This document shows, piece by piece, positions 11,389 through 22,967 of a DNA stretch of 64,000 nucleotides (the stretch's first letter is position 1; each line of letters opens with the position of its first letter). Below the pieces are notes generated by a model that was not told the DNA's origin, searched no databases, and saw only the letters and a program-made list of their open reading frames with translations. The DNA is from Rhipidocladum racemiflorum. Its lineage: Eukaryota > Streptophyta > Magnoliopsida > Poales > Poaceae. The stretch is taken from NCBI GenBank assembly GCA_036346355.1, contig CM070577.1, positions 48,494,309 to 48,558,308 of the forward strand, given 5' to 3'. Both the position numbers and the translations under genes were made by a program.

Positions 11389-14300
11389 TTACATTGTGAT
11401 GATTCTAACACCCATTGAGTTCTGGTGTTGATCATGTTTTGCCCTTGGGAGAGCTTTAGTCAACGAGTCTGCCACATTCAGATCCGTGTGCACTTTGCAA
11501 ATCTTTATATCGCCATCCTTGACATGTTCACGGATGGAGTGAAACCGGCGCTTAATATGCTTGGAATTCTTGTGTGACCTTGGTTCTTTAGCATTGGCTA
11601 TGGCACCATTGTTGTCACAATAGATAACCATCGGGTCCAACGCACTCGGAACCACACCTAGTTCGGATATGAACATCTTCATCCAAACCGCTTCCTGCGC
11701 TGCTTCTGAAGCAGCAATATATTCCGCCTCTGTTGAAGATCCTGCCACCACAGATTGCTTGGAACTTCTCCAGCTCACTGCTCCTCCATTCATTTCAAAA
11801 ATGTACCCGGATTGAGACTTAGAGTCATCCGGATCAGTGTCGAAACTAGCGTCGACGTAACATTTTGCGACGAGCTCTTCTTCACCACCATATATGAGAA
11901 ACATATCCTTAGTTCTTCTTAAGTACTTAAAGATATTCTTGACCGCCGTCCAGTGTTCAAAACCTGGATCAGACTGGTACCTGCTAGTCAAACTAATAGC
12001 ATGTGCCACATCCGGTCTTGTACACAACATAGCATACATGATAGAGCCTATGGCTGAAGCATAGGGAATCTTATTCATTACTTCTCTATCTTCTGCTGTA
12101 GCTGGACTCTGAGTCTTACTCAACGTCTTGCCTTGCATCATAGGTAAGAACCCTTTCTTACTTTCGTCCATTCTAAACTTCTTTAGAATCTTGTCAAGAT
12201 ATGTACTTTGTGATAGCCCAATCAAGCGTCTCGATCTATCTCTATAGATTTTGATGCCTAAAATATATGCCGCTTCACCAAGGTCCTTCATTGAAAACTT
12301 ACTGTTTAAGTAATCTTTTACACTTTTCAAAAGTTCTATATCATTTCCTATCAACAATATGTCATCCACATATAATATCAGAAATGCTATAGAGCTCCCA
12401 CTCACTTTCTTGTAAACACAAGATTCTCCGTAAGTTTGGACAAATCCAAAACCTTTGATTACCTCATCAAAACGGAGATTCCAACTTCGTGATGCTTGCT
12501 TCAGTCCATAAATGGATCGCTGAAGTTTGCATACCTTATTAGCATCCTTAGGATCAACAAAACCTTTGGGTTGTATCATATACAACTCTTCCTCAATGTT
12601 TCCATTAAGGAACGCAGTTTTTACATCCATCTGCCAGATTTCATAATCGAAAAATGCAGCAATTGCTAACATTATCCTTACAGACTTTAGCATCGCTACG
12701 GGTGAGAAAGTCTCATCGTAGTCAACTCCTTGAATTTGTCGAAAACCCTTTGCGACAAGTCGAGCTTTATAGACGGTCACATTACCATCAGCGTCTATTT
12801 TCTTTTTGAAAATCCATTTGTTCTCAACGGCCTTACGGTCATTGGGTAGGTCCACCAAAGTCCATACTTGGTTTTCATACATGGATCCCATTTCGGATTT
12901 CATGGCTTCTAGCCATTTGTCGGAATCTGGGCTCATCATCGCTTCATCATACGTCGCAGGGTCATCATTCTCAACTACCATGACATTCATAGTAGGAACA
13001 TAAAAGTCAGGAGCATTATGCGCTCTTGTTGACCTGCGAGGTGCGGTAGTGTTCTCTTTCGGAGTTTCATGATCCTTATCATTAGTTCCCTCTTCATTTG
13101 GTGAAGTCAACTCCGAAACAACTTCCGGCGCTGCTGCACTTGCCATTCCATGAAGAGAAGGTTCAACAACCTCGTCGAGTTCTACCTTCCTACTACTCAC
13201 ACCTTTTGAGAGAAACTCTTTCTCCAAAAAGGATCCATTCTTGGCAACGAAAACCTTGCCCTCAGATCTGTGATAGAAGGTGTACCCAATTGTTTCTTTA
13301 GGGTATCCTATGAAGACGCATTTTTCCGCTTTGGGTTCGAGTTTATCAGGTTGAAGTTTCTTCACATAAACATCGCATCCCCAAACTTTTAGAAATGACA
13401 GCTTAGGTTTGTTGCCAAACCATAATTCATACGGTGTCATTTCAACGGATTTAGATGGTGCCCTATTTAAAGTGAATGCAGCTGTTTCTAGTGCATGACC
13501 CCAAAATGAAAGTGGCAAATCTGTAAGGGACATCATAGATCGAACCATATCCAATAAAGTACGATTACGACGCTCGGATACACCATTACGCTGTGGTGTT
13601 CCAGCAGGAGTGAGTTGTGAAACTATTCCACATTGTCTCATGTGTGTGCCAAATTCGTAACTAAGATACTCTCCTCCACGATCAGATCGTAGAAATTTGA
13701 TCTTTCTGTTACGATGATTTTCTACTTCACTCTGAAATTCTTTGAACTTTTCAAATGTTTCAGACTTGTGTTTCATTAAGTAAATATATCCATATCTACT
13801 CAAATCATCCGTGAAAGTAACGAAGTAACGATATCCACCACGCGCTGACACACTCATTGGACCACACACATCGGTATGTATGATTTCCAATAAGTCGGTT
13901 GCCCGCTCCATTGTACCGGAAAACGGGGTTCTAGTCATCTTGCCCATGAGGCATGGTTCACATGTCTCAAATGATTCATAATCAAGTGATTCTAATAGTC
14001 CATCAGAATGGAGCTTCTTCATGCGTTTAACACCAATATGACATAAGCGGCAATGCCACATATATGCAGCAATATCATCATTCAACTTAATTCTTTTGGC
14101 ATTCACATTATGAACATGTGTACTATTATCAAGATTCAAAATAAATAAACCATTCTTTTCAGGTGCATGACCATAAAAGATATTATTCATATAAATTGAA
14201 CAACCATTGTTCTCAGACTTGAATGAATAACCGTCTCGCATTAAACAAGATCCAGATATGATGTTCATGCTCAACGCAGGCACCAAATAACAATTATTTA

Positions 14301-15360
14301 GGTTCATAACTAATCCTGATGGTAATTGGATAGGTAGCGTCCCGACGGCGATCACATCAACCTTTGATCCATTGCCGACGCGCATTATCACCTCATCCCT
14401 TGCTAGTTGTCGCCTGTTCCTTAGCTCCTGTTTCGAGTTACATATGTTAGCAACCGAACCGGTATCAAATACCCAGGCGCTACTGCGAGTACTAGTAAGG
14501 TACACATCAATAACATGTATATCATATATACCTTTGTTCACATTCCCGTCCTTCTTATCAGCCAGATATTTTGGGCAGTTGCGCTTCCAGTGCCCAGTGC
14601 CCTTGCAGTAAAAACATTCAGTATCTGACTTAGGGCCAGCCTTGGTTTTCTTCTCAGATGTGGCAACAGACTTGCCCTTCTTCTTGAAGTTACCCTTTGC
14701 CTTGCCTTTCTTCTTGAAACTGATAGTCTTTTGGACCATCAACACTTGATGTTCCTTCTTGATCTCCACTTCAGCAGTTTTCAGCATTGACAGAAGCTCG
14801 GGGAGAGACTTCTTCATGCCCTGCATGTTGTAGTTCATCACAAAGCTCTTATAGCTTGGTGGCAGAGACTGGAGAACACGATGAATTCCTAGCTCATTGG
14901 GGATCGTTATTCCCAAAGCTATGAGTTTATCGGCGTACCCAGACATTTTGAGTACATGCTCACTAACGGAGCTGTTTTCCTCCATCATGCAGCTAAAGAA
15001 CTTTTCTGAAGCTTCATAACTCTCTACTGCAGCATGGGTGTCAAAAATCAATTTTAACTCTCCCATTGTATCAAAAGCATTGCTGTTCTCGAAACGTTTT
15101 CGCAGCTCAGGCTCAAGGCCATACAAAATGCCGCAGTGAACTAAACTGTGGTCCTCCTTGCGAGTCAAGAAAACATTTTTCTCCTCCTCGGGGGCATCAT
15201 CAGCGGGCGGGTCACCTAGCGGTGCTTCTAGCACATAGCTCCTTTGAGCAGCGCTGAGGAGAATCCTCAGGTTAAGGGCCCAGTTGGTAAAGTTGCTACC
15301 ATTGGTGGCTAGTTTCTCTTTCTCCATGAACAGATTGAAATTGAAAATAGGGGGTGCCAT
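11389..15360 (-). CDS. gag-pol: C1 gag-pol polyprotein (intact, 1323 residues)
   Basis: This is a single uninterrupted frame. Gag covers about residues 1-245 (UBN2-type, LATNGSNFTNWALNLRILL near the start). The zinc knuckle CFYCKGTGHWKRNC is at 249-262. The protease active site DTGS starts at 299. The integrase zinc module (HCRLCH...CEPC) is at about 436-471, with the D,D(35)E triad near 497, 560 and 596 and the GVSERRNRT signature. RT has YVDD near 997-1000. Copia RNase H begins near 1170 (CYVDASFD). In Copia elements the polyprotein is cleaved by its own protease and carries out reverse transcription and integration. The ATG at 15360 is the first Met and sits about 1.2 kb after the primer site. 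The stop lies about 30 bp from the polypurine tract. No damaged catalytic residue was seen. Confidence 0.95.
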   Translation of the reverse strand: MAPPIFNFNLFMEKEKLATNGSNFTNWALNLRILLSAAQRSYVLEAPLGDPPADDAPEEEKNVFLTRKEDHSLVHCGILYGLEPELRKRFENSNAFDTMGELKLIFDTHAAVESYEASEKFFSCMMEENSSVSEHVLKMSGYADKLIALGITIPNELGIHRVLQSLPPSYKSFVMNYNMQGMKKSLPELLSMLKTAEVEIKKEHQVLMVQKTISFKKKGKAKGNFKKKGKSVATSEKKTKAGPKSDTECFYCKGTGHWKRNCPKYLADKKDGNVNKGIYDIHVIDVYLTSTRSSAWVFDTGSVANICNSKQELRNRRQLARDEVIMRVGNGSKVDVIAVGTLPIQLPSGLVMNLNNCYLVPALSMNIISGSCLMRDGYSFKSENNGCSIYMNNIFYGHAPEKNGLFILNLDNSTHVHNVNAKRIKLNDDIAAYMWHCRLCHIGVKRMKKLHSDGLLESLDYESFETCEPCLMGKMTRTPFSGTMERATDLLEIIHTDVCGPMSVSARGGYRYFVTFTDDLSRYGYIYLMKHKSETFEKFKEFQSEVENHRNRKIKFLRSDRGGEYLSYEFGTHMRQCGIVSQLTPAGTPQRNGVSERRNRTLLDMVRSMMSLTDLPLSFWGHALETAAFTLNRAPSKSVEMTPYELWFGNKPKLSFLKVWGCDVYVKKLQPDKLEPKAEKCVFIGYPKETIGYTFYHRSEGKVFVAKNGSFLEKEFLSKGVSSRKVELDEVVEPSLHGMASAAAPEVVSELTSPNEEGTNDKDHETPKENTTAPRRSTRAHNAPDFYVPTMNVMVVENDDPATYDEAMMSPDSDKWLEAMKSEMGSMYENQVWTLVDLPNDRKAVENKWIFKKKIDADGNVTVYKARLVAKGFRQIQGVDYDETFSPVAMLKSVRIMLAIAAFFDYEIWQMDVKTAFLNGNIEEELYMIQPKGFVDPKDANKVCKLQRSIYGLKQASRSWNLRFDEVIKGFGFVQTYGESCVYKKVSGSSIAFLILYVDDILLIGNDIELLKSVKDYLNSKFSMKDLGEAAYILGIKIYRDRSRRLIGLSQSTYLDKILKKFRMDESKKGFLPMMQGKTLSKTQSPATAEDREVMNKIPYASAIGSIMYAMLCTRPDVAHAISLTSRYQSDPGFEHWTAVKNIFKYLRRTKDMFLIYGGEEELVAKCYVDASFDTDPDDSKSQSGYIFEMNGGAVSWRSSKQSVVAGSSTEAEYIAASEAAQEAVWMKMFISELGVVPSALDPMVIYCDNNGAIANAKEPRSHKNSKHIKRRFHSIREHVKDGDIKICKVHTDLNVADSLTKALPRAKHDQHQNSMGVRIITM

Positions 15361-16528
15361 CTACAACATATTTGCAAAGTTATTTAGACTAAGTTCATAA
15401 TAGATTAAGTTCAATGTTAATTCAAAATTAATACGAGAACTCCCACTCAAAAACAACATCCCTCTAGTCATCTTTAGTGATTACATGAACCAAATTCACT
15501 ATACCGAAACCGATCATCACGTGAGACGGCATAGTTTCAAAGGCGAACATCAATATGTTCATCATATCATCCATATGACTCATGCTTTACCTTTCGGTTC
15601 GTGTTCCGAGGCCATGTCTGTACATGCTAGGCTCGCCAAGTAGAACCAAAGTATTTGCATGTGTAAATCTGGCTTACACCCGTTGTATGCGAACGTAGAG
15701 TCTATCACACCCGATCATCACGTGGTGCTTCGAAACGACGAACTTTCTTAACGGTGCATACTATGGAAGAACACATTATTATCTTGATATTAATTTGGAG
15801 GGATCATCTTATAGTGCTATCGACGTGATCATAATCAAGCAAAATAAGATGCATAAAAGGATTAACATCACATGCATGAATAAAGTGATATGATATGGTC
15901 CTTTCAGCACTTGATCTCCATCTTGTGCGACATGGTATGATCTTCATCATTCCACCGGCATGGCACCAAGGTCCATGATGCTGCCATCTTGATTGTCTTC
16001 CTCCATTACAATATATCACATGGACATATATATTTAGCACGCAGGCCATGAAAGAAATAAGAACAACCAAATGGCTCCTGCCGGTTGTTTAAATTTACAA
16101 TAAATTTCATTTCATACAACAATCTTTGTATCAATGACCATATCACATCACAAGCCCTGCAAAAACAAGTTAGACGCCTCTAATTTATTTTTGCATATTT
16201 TACGTGGTTTTGGGCTTTCTAGGAAAAACTGTTCTTACCTACGAACAAGAACCACAACGGTGATAAAAACATTATTAGCAAACCGTTGTAAATTAGATCA
16301 TGACTATAGTAGGAGAAACTGACACCCGCAAAGCCACTTATGCAATACTAGTTGCATGTCGAGCGTGGAACAAGTCTCATGTGCGAGGACATGTAAGGTT
16401 AGTCCGGGCCGCTTCAAATCCCACTATGCCACCATGATCCAAAATACACGAAAGTATGCAATAACATGATCATCAACGCCCACATCCACATGTGTTTTAA
16501 ACCGTACAAAACATCTACGCATAGACAC
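15361..16528 (-). other. C1 untranslated leader
   Basis: This 1.2 kb lies between primer site and gag start. No supported gene. It is expected to hold packaging signals, but none can be named from sequence alone. Confidence 0.7.
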
Positions 16529-16541
16529 GGCTCTGATACCA
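16529..16541 (-). other. C1 primer binding site (tRNA-iMet)
   Basis: TGGTATCAGAGCC on the - strand, one base inside the 5' LTR, is the standard complement to the 3' end of plant initiator tRNA-Met used by Copia elements. Confidence 0.9.
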
Positions 16542-16542
16542 C

Positions 16543-18189
16543 TGAAGGGTTTCGAAGCAAGGAAAACAAAAATTTTCCTACGATTGCAACCAAACACCAA
16601 GATCATATCTAGGAGATGCAAGTAAACGGTTTCAGAAGGACTCACCCTCGTAGACCGAAAGCGGGAATAACGTTCCCGCAAACAAACGTGGTTGATGTAG
16701 AGGTACACTCCCGACTTCAAAGTCGCGAAGATGAGCGCCACAAACGGCAGCGCCTCCGTACTTGGTCACACGTACGGATCAACGATGACCTCCAATCCCT
16801 CGTTCCAGCGGGGCAGCGGAAGTAGTGGATCCCCGGAAAACTCCAACAACACTACAGCTTAGTGGTGGTGGTGGTGGAGAAATAATTTCAGCAGCGCTTC
16901 GCATAAGCCACAGCTCGAAAAACAGATCAGCAGGAGGAGGGAGAATGGACCAACCAAAGGGTCAAATGGATGAACACCAAAGAGAGGAGCTCCTCCCTCC
17001 CTTTTATAGGAGGAGGAGGAGGCTAGGCCAAGGGGTGGCCGGCGCATGGGGCTGCCCCTTGCCCTCCCTCTCTTCATGTGAGTGATCTCTCCACTCACTT
17101 TAAAACATCCCACTTTGGTTTCCATTAAAACCCCACTCAAGAAATGAAAGGTTTTCTCCCATAAATAAATAAAACATTTTTATTTCAGATATTTTAATAT
17201 TTGTTAATTCTTTTAATTAACAAACATTAACATATACCCCCTTTAACTATTCCGATATCCCGAAACTATTCCGGCGATACTCGAAATAGTCCCTGTACTG
17301 TCCATACTTTTCTCCGGTGTTTCGTATCCACTCAAATGCATCGATGAACCTTAAGTGTGTCACCCTACGGTTCGTGAATAAAATGGACATGATTGAGACA
17401 CCTCTCAGATCAATAATCATCAGCGGGATCTGGAGATCCATAATGACTCCCATTCACTCAACGATGAACTAGTGATCGCGTAAACCAGAAACGACATAAC
17501 CAATTCCTTTTGTCTCACGATATTTTACTTGTCCGGGATCCGATCATCAGTATCAACTATACCTAGTTCGATCCCGTTACCGACAAGTACTCTTTACTCG
17601 TTCCGTGATATAACATTCTTGTGACCTAGTCACATGCTTGCAAGCGATGTCAATGTGATATCACCGAGAGGGCCCAGAGTATATCTCTCCGTCATCTGGA
17701 TGGACAAATCCCACTCTTGATGCATGAGCCTCAACTAATACTTTCATAGTACCCAAATCCATCTTTATAGTCACCGTGTTACGGAGTGACGTTTGATGTC
17801 ATCAAAGTACTCTTCCGGAATTAGTGATTGACATCATCTCATGGTCTAAGGAAAAGAGCTATTTCGAATGTGTTTGATACAGCAACAAACTAAATGACTT
17901 GATCGTATTTGCTATACCAACTTAGGTGTATGTTCATCACATCATTCTTCTAATGACATGACCCCGTTATTAACAACATCCAATGTTCATGATCAGGAAA
18001 CCTTGATCATCAGTTAATCAACGAGCTAGTTTAAAAAAGAGGCTTTACTAGGAACCCTTTTGTTTATTAAACACACATGTATTAACGTTTCCGATTAATA
18101 CAATTTTAGCATGAGAAATAAACATCTATTATAAACATGGAATATGATAATAAACAATTTATTATTGCCTCTCGGGCATATTCCCTTCA
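16543..18189 (-). repeat. C1 5' LTR
   Basis: It matches the 3' LTR almost base for base, plus a 12-bp duplication (around 18123-18136). A TATA box on the - strand at about 17000-17010 (CTATAAAAG) would drive genomic RNA synthesis. Followed by GACGG target duplication at 18190-18194. Confidence 0.93.
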
Positions 18190-18194
18190 GACGG

Positions 18195-18378
18195 AGAGCG
18201 ACGCCGCGTGGGAGCAAGGGGGGCGTCGGCGCCGGCAGGGCGAGGGAGAGCGGCAAGGGGGGCGACGGCGCCGGCCGGGCAAGGGAGAGCGGCAAGGGGC
18301 GGCGCCGCGCGCGTGCTGGGGGAGCAAGAAGACACGGGGGATATGATCTAGGGCAAGAAGACAGCAGCTTAACCCCAC
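18195..18378. other. T1 interior right side, GC-rich
   Basis: Short GC-rich duplicated stretch with a repeated GGGAGAGCGGCAAGGGG unit. It is continuous with 9482-9720 once C1 is removed. No gene is supported. Confidence 0.5.
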
Positions 18379-18608
18379 TTTTAAATTCGTGGGCTACGCG
18401 TGCCCACGAATTTAAGTAAATTCGTGCGCGTATATAAAAGGCCGACGAATTTAAATAAATAAATTCGTGGGTATTTTTTTAGCCCACGAATTTAATTAAA
18501 TACGTGGGTTTAATTGAAACCGACGAAATTAAATATATAAATTCGTGGGTTTTATTTTCGCCCACGAATTTAAAAAAACCCACGAATTTTCCCCTGATTC
18601 CTGTAGTG
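18379..18608. repeat. T1 right subterminal array and terminal inverted repeat
   Basis: TAAATTCGTGGG and its reverse complement occur several times in both orientations, some with one changed base. The element ends with the inverted CACTACAGGAATCAGGGG at 18591-18608. Confidence 0.85.
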
Positions 18609-18609
18609 A

Positions 18610-20043
18610 AGATCTCCCGTTCCGGTCGGAGTCTTTGAAGAAAGGCTTCCGCGACCGTCCATCGCAGCCCCCGTTTCTGGTGGGGACGATGGTGATGCTG
18701 CTCCAGCCCTTGCTCCAGAAGGGGAAGCGGTACCGGTGGAAACGCCCGGCCAGGCGGAGTACCCGGGCGGCCACCCCGTGGTCGCCACACTTGACCGGGA
18801 AGGCACATGGATGGACCCGATCCTGGCCTACCTGCGGGATCAAGTGTGCCCCGACGATGATGCGTCAGCAGAGAAGATAGCACGAAAGGCCAAGTGCTAT
18901 ACCCTGGTGGGCGGGGACCTTTACCGCCGGGGTAAAAACGGAATTCTTCTGAAGTGCATCACTCGGGAAGAGGGGAGCACTTTGCTCTCTGATATCCATG
19001 GAGGCGTGTGCGGGAGCCATGTTTCAAGTCGAACGATGGTCGGGAAAGCTTTCCGCCAAGGGTTCTATTGGCCAACCGCCCTCCAGGATGCTTGCGAGCT
19101 GGTGAGGAAGTGCGAGGCGTGCCAGTTCCACGCCAAGCAAATCCACCGACCAGCCCAAGCTCTGCAAACCATCCCGCTCTCATGGCCCTTCGCGGTCTGG
19201 GGGCTGGATATCCTGGGCCCGTTCCCGCGGGCCACAGGGGGCTACACCCATCTGTTTGTCGCCGTCGACAAGTTTACCAAGTGGGTGGAAGCCGAGGTGG
19301 TAAGGACCATCATCGCTACCGCTGCGATCAAGTTCATACAAGGTATCTTCGCCCGCTTTGGGGTCACCAACTGCATCATCACCGACAACGGCCCGTAGTT
19401 CGCCAGCGCCGCCTTCTTGGAATTCTGTGAAGAGATGGGCACCAAGGTTTGTTTTGCCTCGGTGGCTCACCCGAGAAGCAATGGCCAAGTCGAGCGGGCC
19501 AATGCGATGGTGCTGAAGGGCCTCAAAACCAGGGCGTTTGATCGACTCCACAAGCGTGGAGCCCGATGGACCGAAGAGCTCCCTGCAGTGCTGTGGTCGC
19601 TTCGTACCACTCCCAGCCGGGCCACTGGAGAAACTCCCTTCTTCCTGGTCTACGGCGCAGAGGCAGTTCTACCGTCAGAATTGGCCTTAGGGTCACCGCG
19701 CGTGGCAGCGTTCACCGAGGAAGCCCAGGAAGATCAGCGTCGAGAGGATGTCAACCTCCTGGAAGAAGTGCGAGACCGCGCAGCCGTGCGCGCCGCCCGG
19801 TACCAACAGAGTCTCAGGCGGTACCACGCCACCCGGGTCAGCGAGAGGACACTGGCAGTGGGCGACCTGGTCTTGCGCAGAATCCAGACGCATGCCGGGT
19901 TGCATAAACTGTCTCCCCAGTGGGAGGGCCCCTTTAAGGTGGTCTCAGTCTCTCGTCCCGGGGCGGTCAGGCTGGCCACTGAGGACGGAGAGGAGTTGGT
20001 GAACTCCCAGAACATAGAACTTCTGCGCAAGTTCTACCCCTAA
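18610..20043 (+). pseudogene. pol: G1 integrase region with one in-frame stop
   Basis: The frame opens right after T1 (PVGVFEERLPRPS). The zinc module H-x4-H...C-x2-C reads HGGVCGSH and CEACQ (19000-19130). The catalytic core follows with WGLDILGPFP (first Asp), CIITDNGP (second Asp) and the Glu in NGQVERANAM. A TAG at 19396-19398 replaces the Gln expected in NGPQF; the frame is otherwise open to the stop at 20041. C-terminal HTRV-like residues and the GPFKVVSVSRPGAVRL box are the usual Gypsy integrase tail. Integrase would insert the cDNA. The stop kills this copy. Confidence 0.88.
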
Positions 20044-20812
20044 AAAGACTGTAAGTGCAGAGTTCCACGCCTCGACCAGCTAAGTTGAGTCTTCCTCCTC
20101 ACGGGCTGGTCGGGGGGAGCCTCTGTTTTATTCAAATGTCTAGTCTCTATTCAAAGCGATTATCGCCTTTGCTCTCTTTTGGTTTGCGCCCCGATGGGCC
20201 GTGTCCGCGCGCTCACCCTCAGTACATTAAGGCTCTCTGAGTTCTCGACGGTAAATATTGGCCCACTGGACGAGCGTGGCGTGCAGGGATGGGTGGTCGG
20301 ACGGTTGGTTTGGCACGGTTTTCAATACGGTCATGACGCTCAGGGCGCCCCCGTGAAAATCGGTGACTCAAACGCCATCTCCAAAGGCTTACTACCCTGC
20401 CACACCTCGCCAAGTCTTCGGCCCTAAGAGACCGCGAGGGTAACTAATCTCACAAAGTCCTAATGCCCTGGTGCAACGGCTTTCCGGCGCGAGGGATTCG
20501 GCCCCTGCACTCTAACTAACATTTAGCATGCGTCGTTGCCTTTTAGTTCACTCAGAGCCAGTATGGTGGAAGCACGAACAGGCGTCCAAGCGTAAGGCGT
20601 GCGAAAGGGAAGTACACATTTTTATAAACATAAATCCTAACTTGCAGAAGTCTGCTACAAGGGAAGGCAAAACAACGACAAAAGAAAAAGAAAAATCCCT
20701 CAGTCTTCATTCGCCGTGGCCTCCGCAGCGTCCACCGGGGCGGCGTCCAGCTCAAAGGCCACATCCTCGGCCATCGCCTCCAGCGCCGGGTTGACCATCT
20801 CGAGCTGGTCAG
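20044..20812. other. G1 spacer between integrase and antisense gene
   Basis: Non-coding 0.77 kb. I see no gene. It includes the region into which the 3' end of the antisense transcript would run. Confidence 0.6.
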
Positions 20813-22967
20813 CTACCCTTTCGGCGGCGCTACTGACCTACGCCTCGGCGCGGGCCCAGTCTCCTTCCACCCCCTGATGGCGACCAGGGGGTCGAAGTTA
20901 GCATCCCGGCTGGCACAGCAGGCAAGCACGTACGACGCCGTGGCCGCCGCGACTGCCCGCCCTTCTTGGCTGGACCGGGTGGCTAGGGCGCCAGGCAGGA
21001 AGGTGAGGAAGTCGGCGATCCGGCCCATGCAGAAGGCATAGTGCCGGGTCGTCTGCTCAACCGGGTTCGGCTGCTCCAACCCCAGTGGTGCCAGGCTGGC
21101 CACCATCCGGTCGAAGGCCGGGCGCAGCATGGAGGTGGCCTCGACTTCCGCGCGGAGCCGCTCGCCCTTCTCCTCGTCGCGCTCTCGGGTGATCGCCTCG
21201 ACGCGGAGGGCACCTTGCTCCCTCTCCTGCTGCAGGTCCTGCTCCGACCTCTCCGACCGGTCGCTCCAGTCCTGCACCTCTGCCCGGAGGCGGGCGATCT
21301 CCGCGACAGCCTCCCTCAGCCTCTCCCTGCTCGCCGCGAGGCGGCCGCTCACGCTGGAGTGTAGCTCGCCAAGGGCGGCCAGCAGAGCGTCCGCGTCCGC
21401 CGAGGGCCTCCGGAGTGGCCGGCAGGCCTAGCCCACCGCCGGGCGGTAAGACGTCCGCCCCAGCGGCGGGCACCGGGTGGTCGCTAGGGCCGCCATGGTG
21501 TTCGGTCACCGCAGCCGGTGCGGGTGCGGCTGCAGCAGTGCCCTGGTCGACCCCTACGGAAGCCCTCGAAGAAGAGGCCCTGAAGAAAAAAGAAAATGGG
21601 GGTAAGTCTCTCAAATCACATAAACCTGATAAGCTTGCTACGTGTTTTTATGTGTACCCAACAGAAGGCCACCCGAACCGGGGCATGCCCGGGATAAGGG
21701 TTATCCCCCCGCGCGGCGCCGGTCCCGGCGGAGCGACCCTCGCCGGCGGCGGCGGGGGCGGATCACCTGCGCCCGGTGCCGCGGCGAGGAGAGATCACCT
21801 GCGCCGTGCAGCGTGGCGGGCGGATCACCCTGCGCCTGTGCCGTTGGCTAGGGCGGGTCTCCCTGTGCAAGTGGTGGGGGCGTATCGCCCTGTGCTGAAG
21901 CCGGCGGCGGGGACGGATCGACCTGTGCTGGCGGCGGAGGCGGATCGCCCTGTGCCGGTGGCGGCGGCAAGGGCGAATCGGCCTGCGCCGGCGGCGGCGG
22001 AGGCAGAACCGGAGCTGGCGGAGCTGTGGGCGGCGCAACCCCGGCCGAGGTTGAAGCTGCGACCGTCGTAGAGCTACCTGCTCCAGTCATGGTCGCCGCG
22101 CCCCCAGGTGCGGCGTGGACCCGCCTGGGGCTGTCGCCGGGGGCGTCGTCGTCGGCAAGGCGCTTGCCCCTCCCCCCGCCTACTGGAGGTGGGCCCCGGA
22201 TGGTTAGCACCGTTTGGAGAGGCGTGTTCACTAGCCCCATGGCATCCATGACGGGCTTGGCATCGGGGCTCGTGTACTGCCAAGCGAGGCGAGCACGGCG
22301 GTGTAGGGGACTAATTCTTCGGGAGATGTAGTCCCGAAGAACCATGGCCCCCATCAGGCCCGCTGCTCGCAGCTGGTCCACGTGGGCCAGCATCACCCGG
22401 AGCTCAGGCGTCTCGTCGACATGAGCTCCCCAAGAAGGGGTGCTGACCGCTGGCCCAATCGGCATCTCTAGGACCTCTAAGTCGCTGTCGTCTTCGACGT
22501 AGAGCCACCCATTGCGCCAAGCCCTCCAGTTGGAATGGAGGTCCAGCGGAATGTAGCGGGAAACTGCGCCGTCGCGAAGGCGGAAGTGGCAGGAGCCGGT
22601 CATGGTGGAAAGGTCCTTGGCCGTGCGTAAGGAATAGAAGAAGCGGAAAAGGGGGGAGATTAGGGGCCACTCCCACGAACATCTCGCAGAAGTAGGCAAA
22701 GACAGCGAGGAGGAAGATGGAGTTAGGAGGAAGATGAAGATTGTGGATGGAATAGAAGTTGAGGACGGCAAGGTAGAAGTTGAAAATTGGCGGAAGAAGG
22801 CCCGCCAACATCGCCCAGCCAAAGAAGACTAGTTCGCCCGGGCGGCTGCCGGGCGCGGCAGTCCCGGCGCGAGTACGGACAGTGCCGCCGGCGACATACT
22901 GGGAACACCTCTCGGCGTCGACCTCCTCGACGGTTGAGGGAGGAAGCAGGGGTGCCGGCGGCACCAT
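20813..22967 (-). pseudogene. G1 antisense gene (PF04195-like, extra Tat ORF), broken
   Basis: Opposite to gag-pol. From an ATG near 22967 the protein carries a hydrophobic aromatic domain (FFGWAMLAGLLPPIFNFYLAVLNFYSIH) and then, after a frame change near 22670, FRLRDGAVSRYIPLDLHSNWRAWRNGWLYVEDD. The same domain is found intact in G2 at 37835, and resembles 'putative gypsy type transposon' proteins. A proline-rich repeat (PPPAQ-D units, about 21850-22020) follows. An intron-like break ends at TTTTCTTCAG near 21578. A coiled-coil exon comes next (REAVAEIARLRAEVQDW...), ending at 20813. The function of these antisense genes is not known. The frame change and stops make this copy doubtful. Confidence 0.6.

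Larger units (their letters stand above)
9721..18189 (-). mobile_element. C1: complete Ty1/Copia retrotransposon, Angela-like
   Basis: Two LTRs (9721-11355 and 16543-18189) flank an intact polyprotein gene. The element is bounded by the target duplication GACGG (9716-9720 and 18190-18194). On the - strand each LTR begins TGAAGGGAATATGCCC and ends CCCTTCA. A primer site complementary to initiator tRNA-Met and a polypurine tract are in place. The LTRs look almost identical by eye: about two substitutions plus a few 1-nt indels, and a 12-bp duplication near 18125 in the 5' LTR. LTR size, LTR start and the gag-PR-IN-RT-RH order fit the Angela lineage, abundant in grasses. It looks recently active. 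Confidence 0.93.
3265..18608. mobile_element. T1: non-autonomous CACTA (En/Spm-type) DNA transposon
   Basis: The left end reads CACTACAAGAAACAAGG and the right end, reverse-complemented, reads CACTACAGGAATCAGGGG. Both run on into AAAATTCGTGGG, giving roughly 30 bp inverted termini with few mismatches. Dense copies of AAATTCGTGGG in both orientations lie just inside both ends, as expected of CACTA subterminal arrays that bind transposase. No transposase-like reading frame is present, so it must be mobilised in trans. With L0 and C1 removed it is about 3.3 kb. The interior carries a protein-kinase exon fragment. The 3-bp target duplication expected for CACTA is not seen (ATA on the left, AAG on the right). 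About 20 codons of the host G1 frame appear lost, suggesting a deletion at the insertion site. Confidence 0.85.

Noticed and set aside
21848..22080. Proline-rich protein with PPPAQ-D repeats as an independent gene
   Set aside because: It is continuous in frame with the antisense Tat gene and reflects a GC-rich simple repeat.
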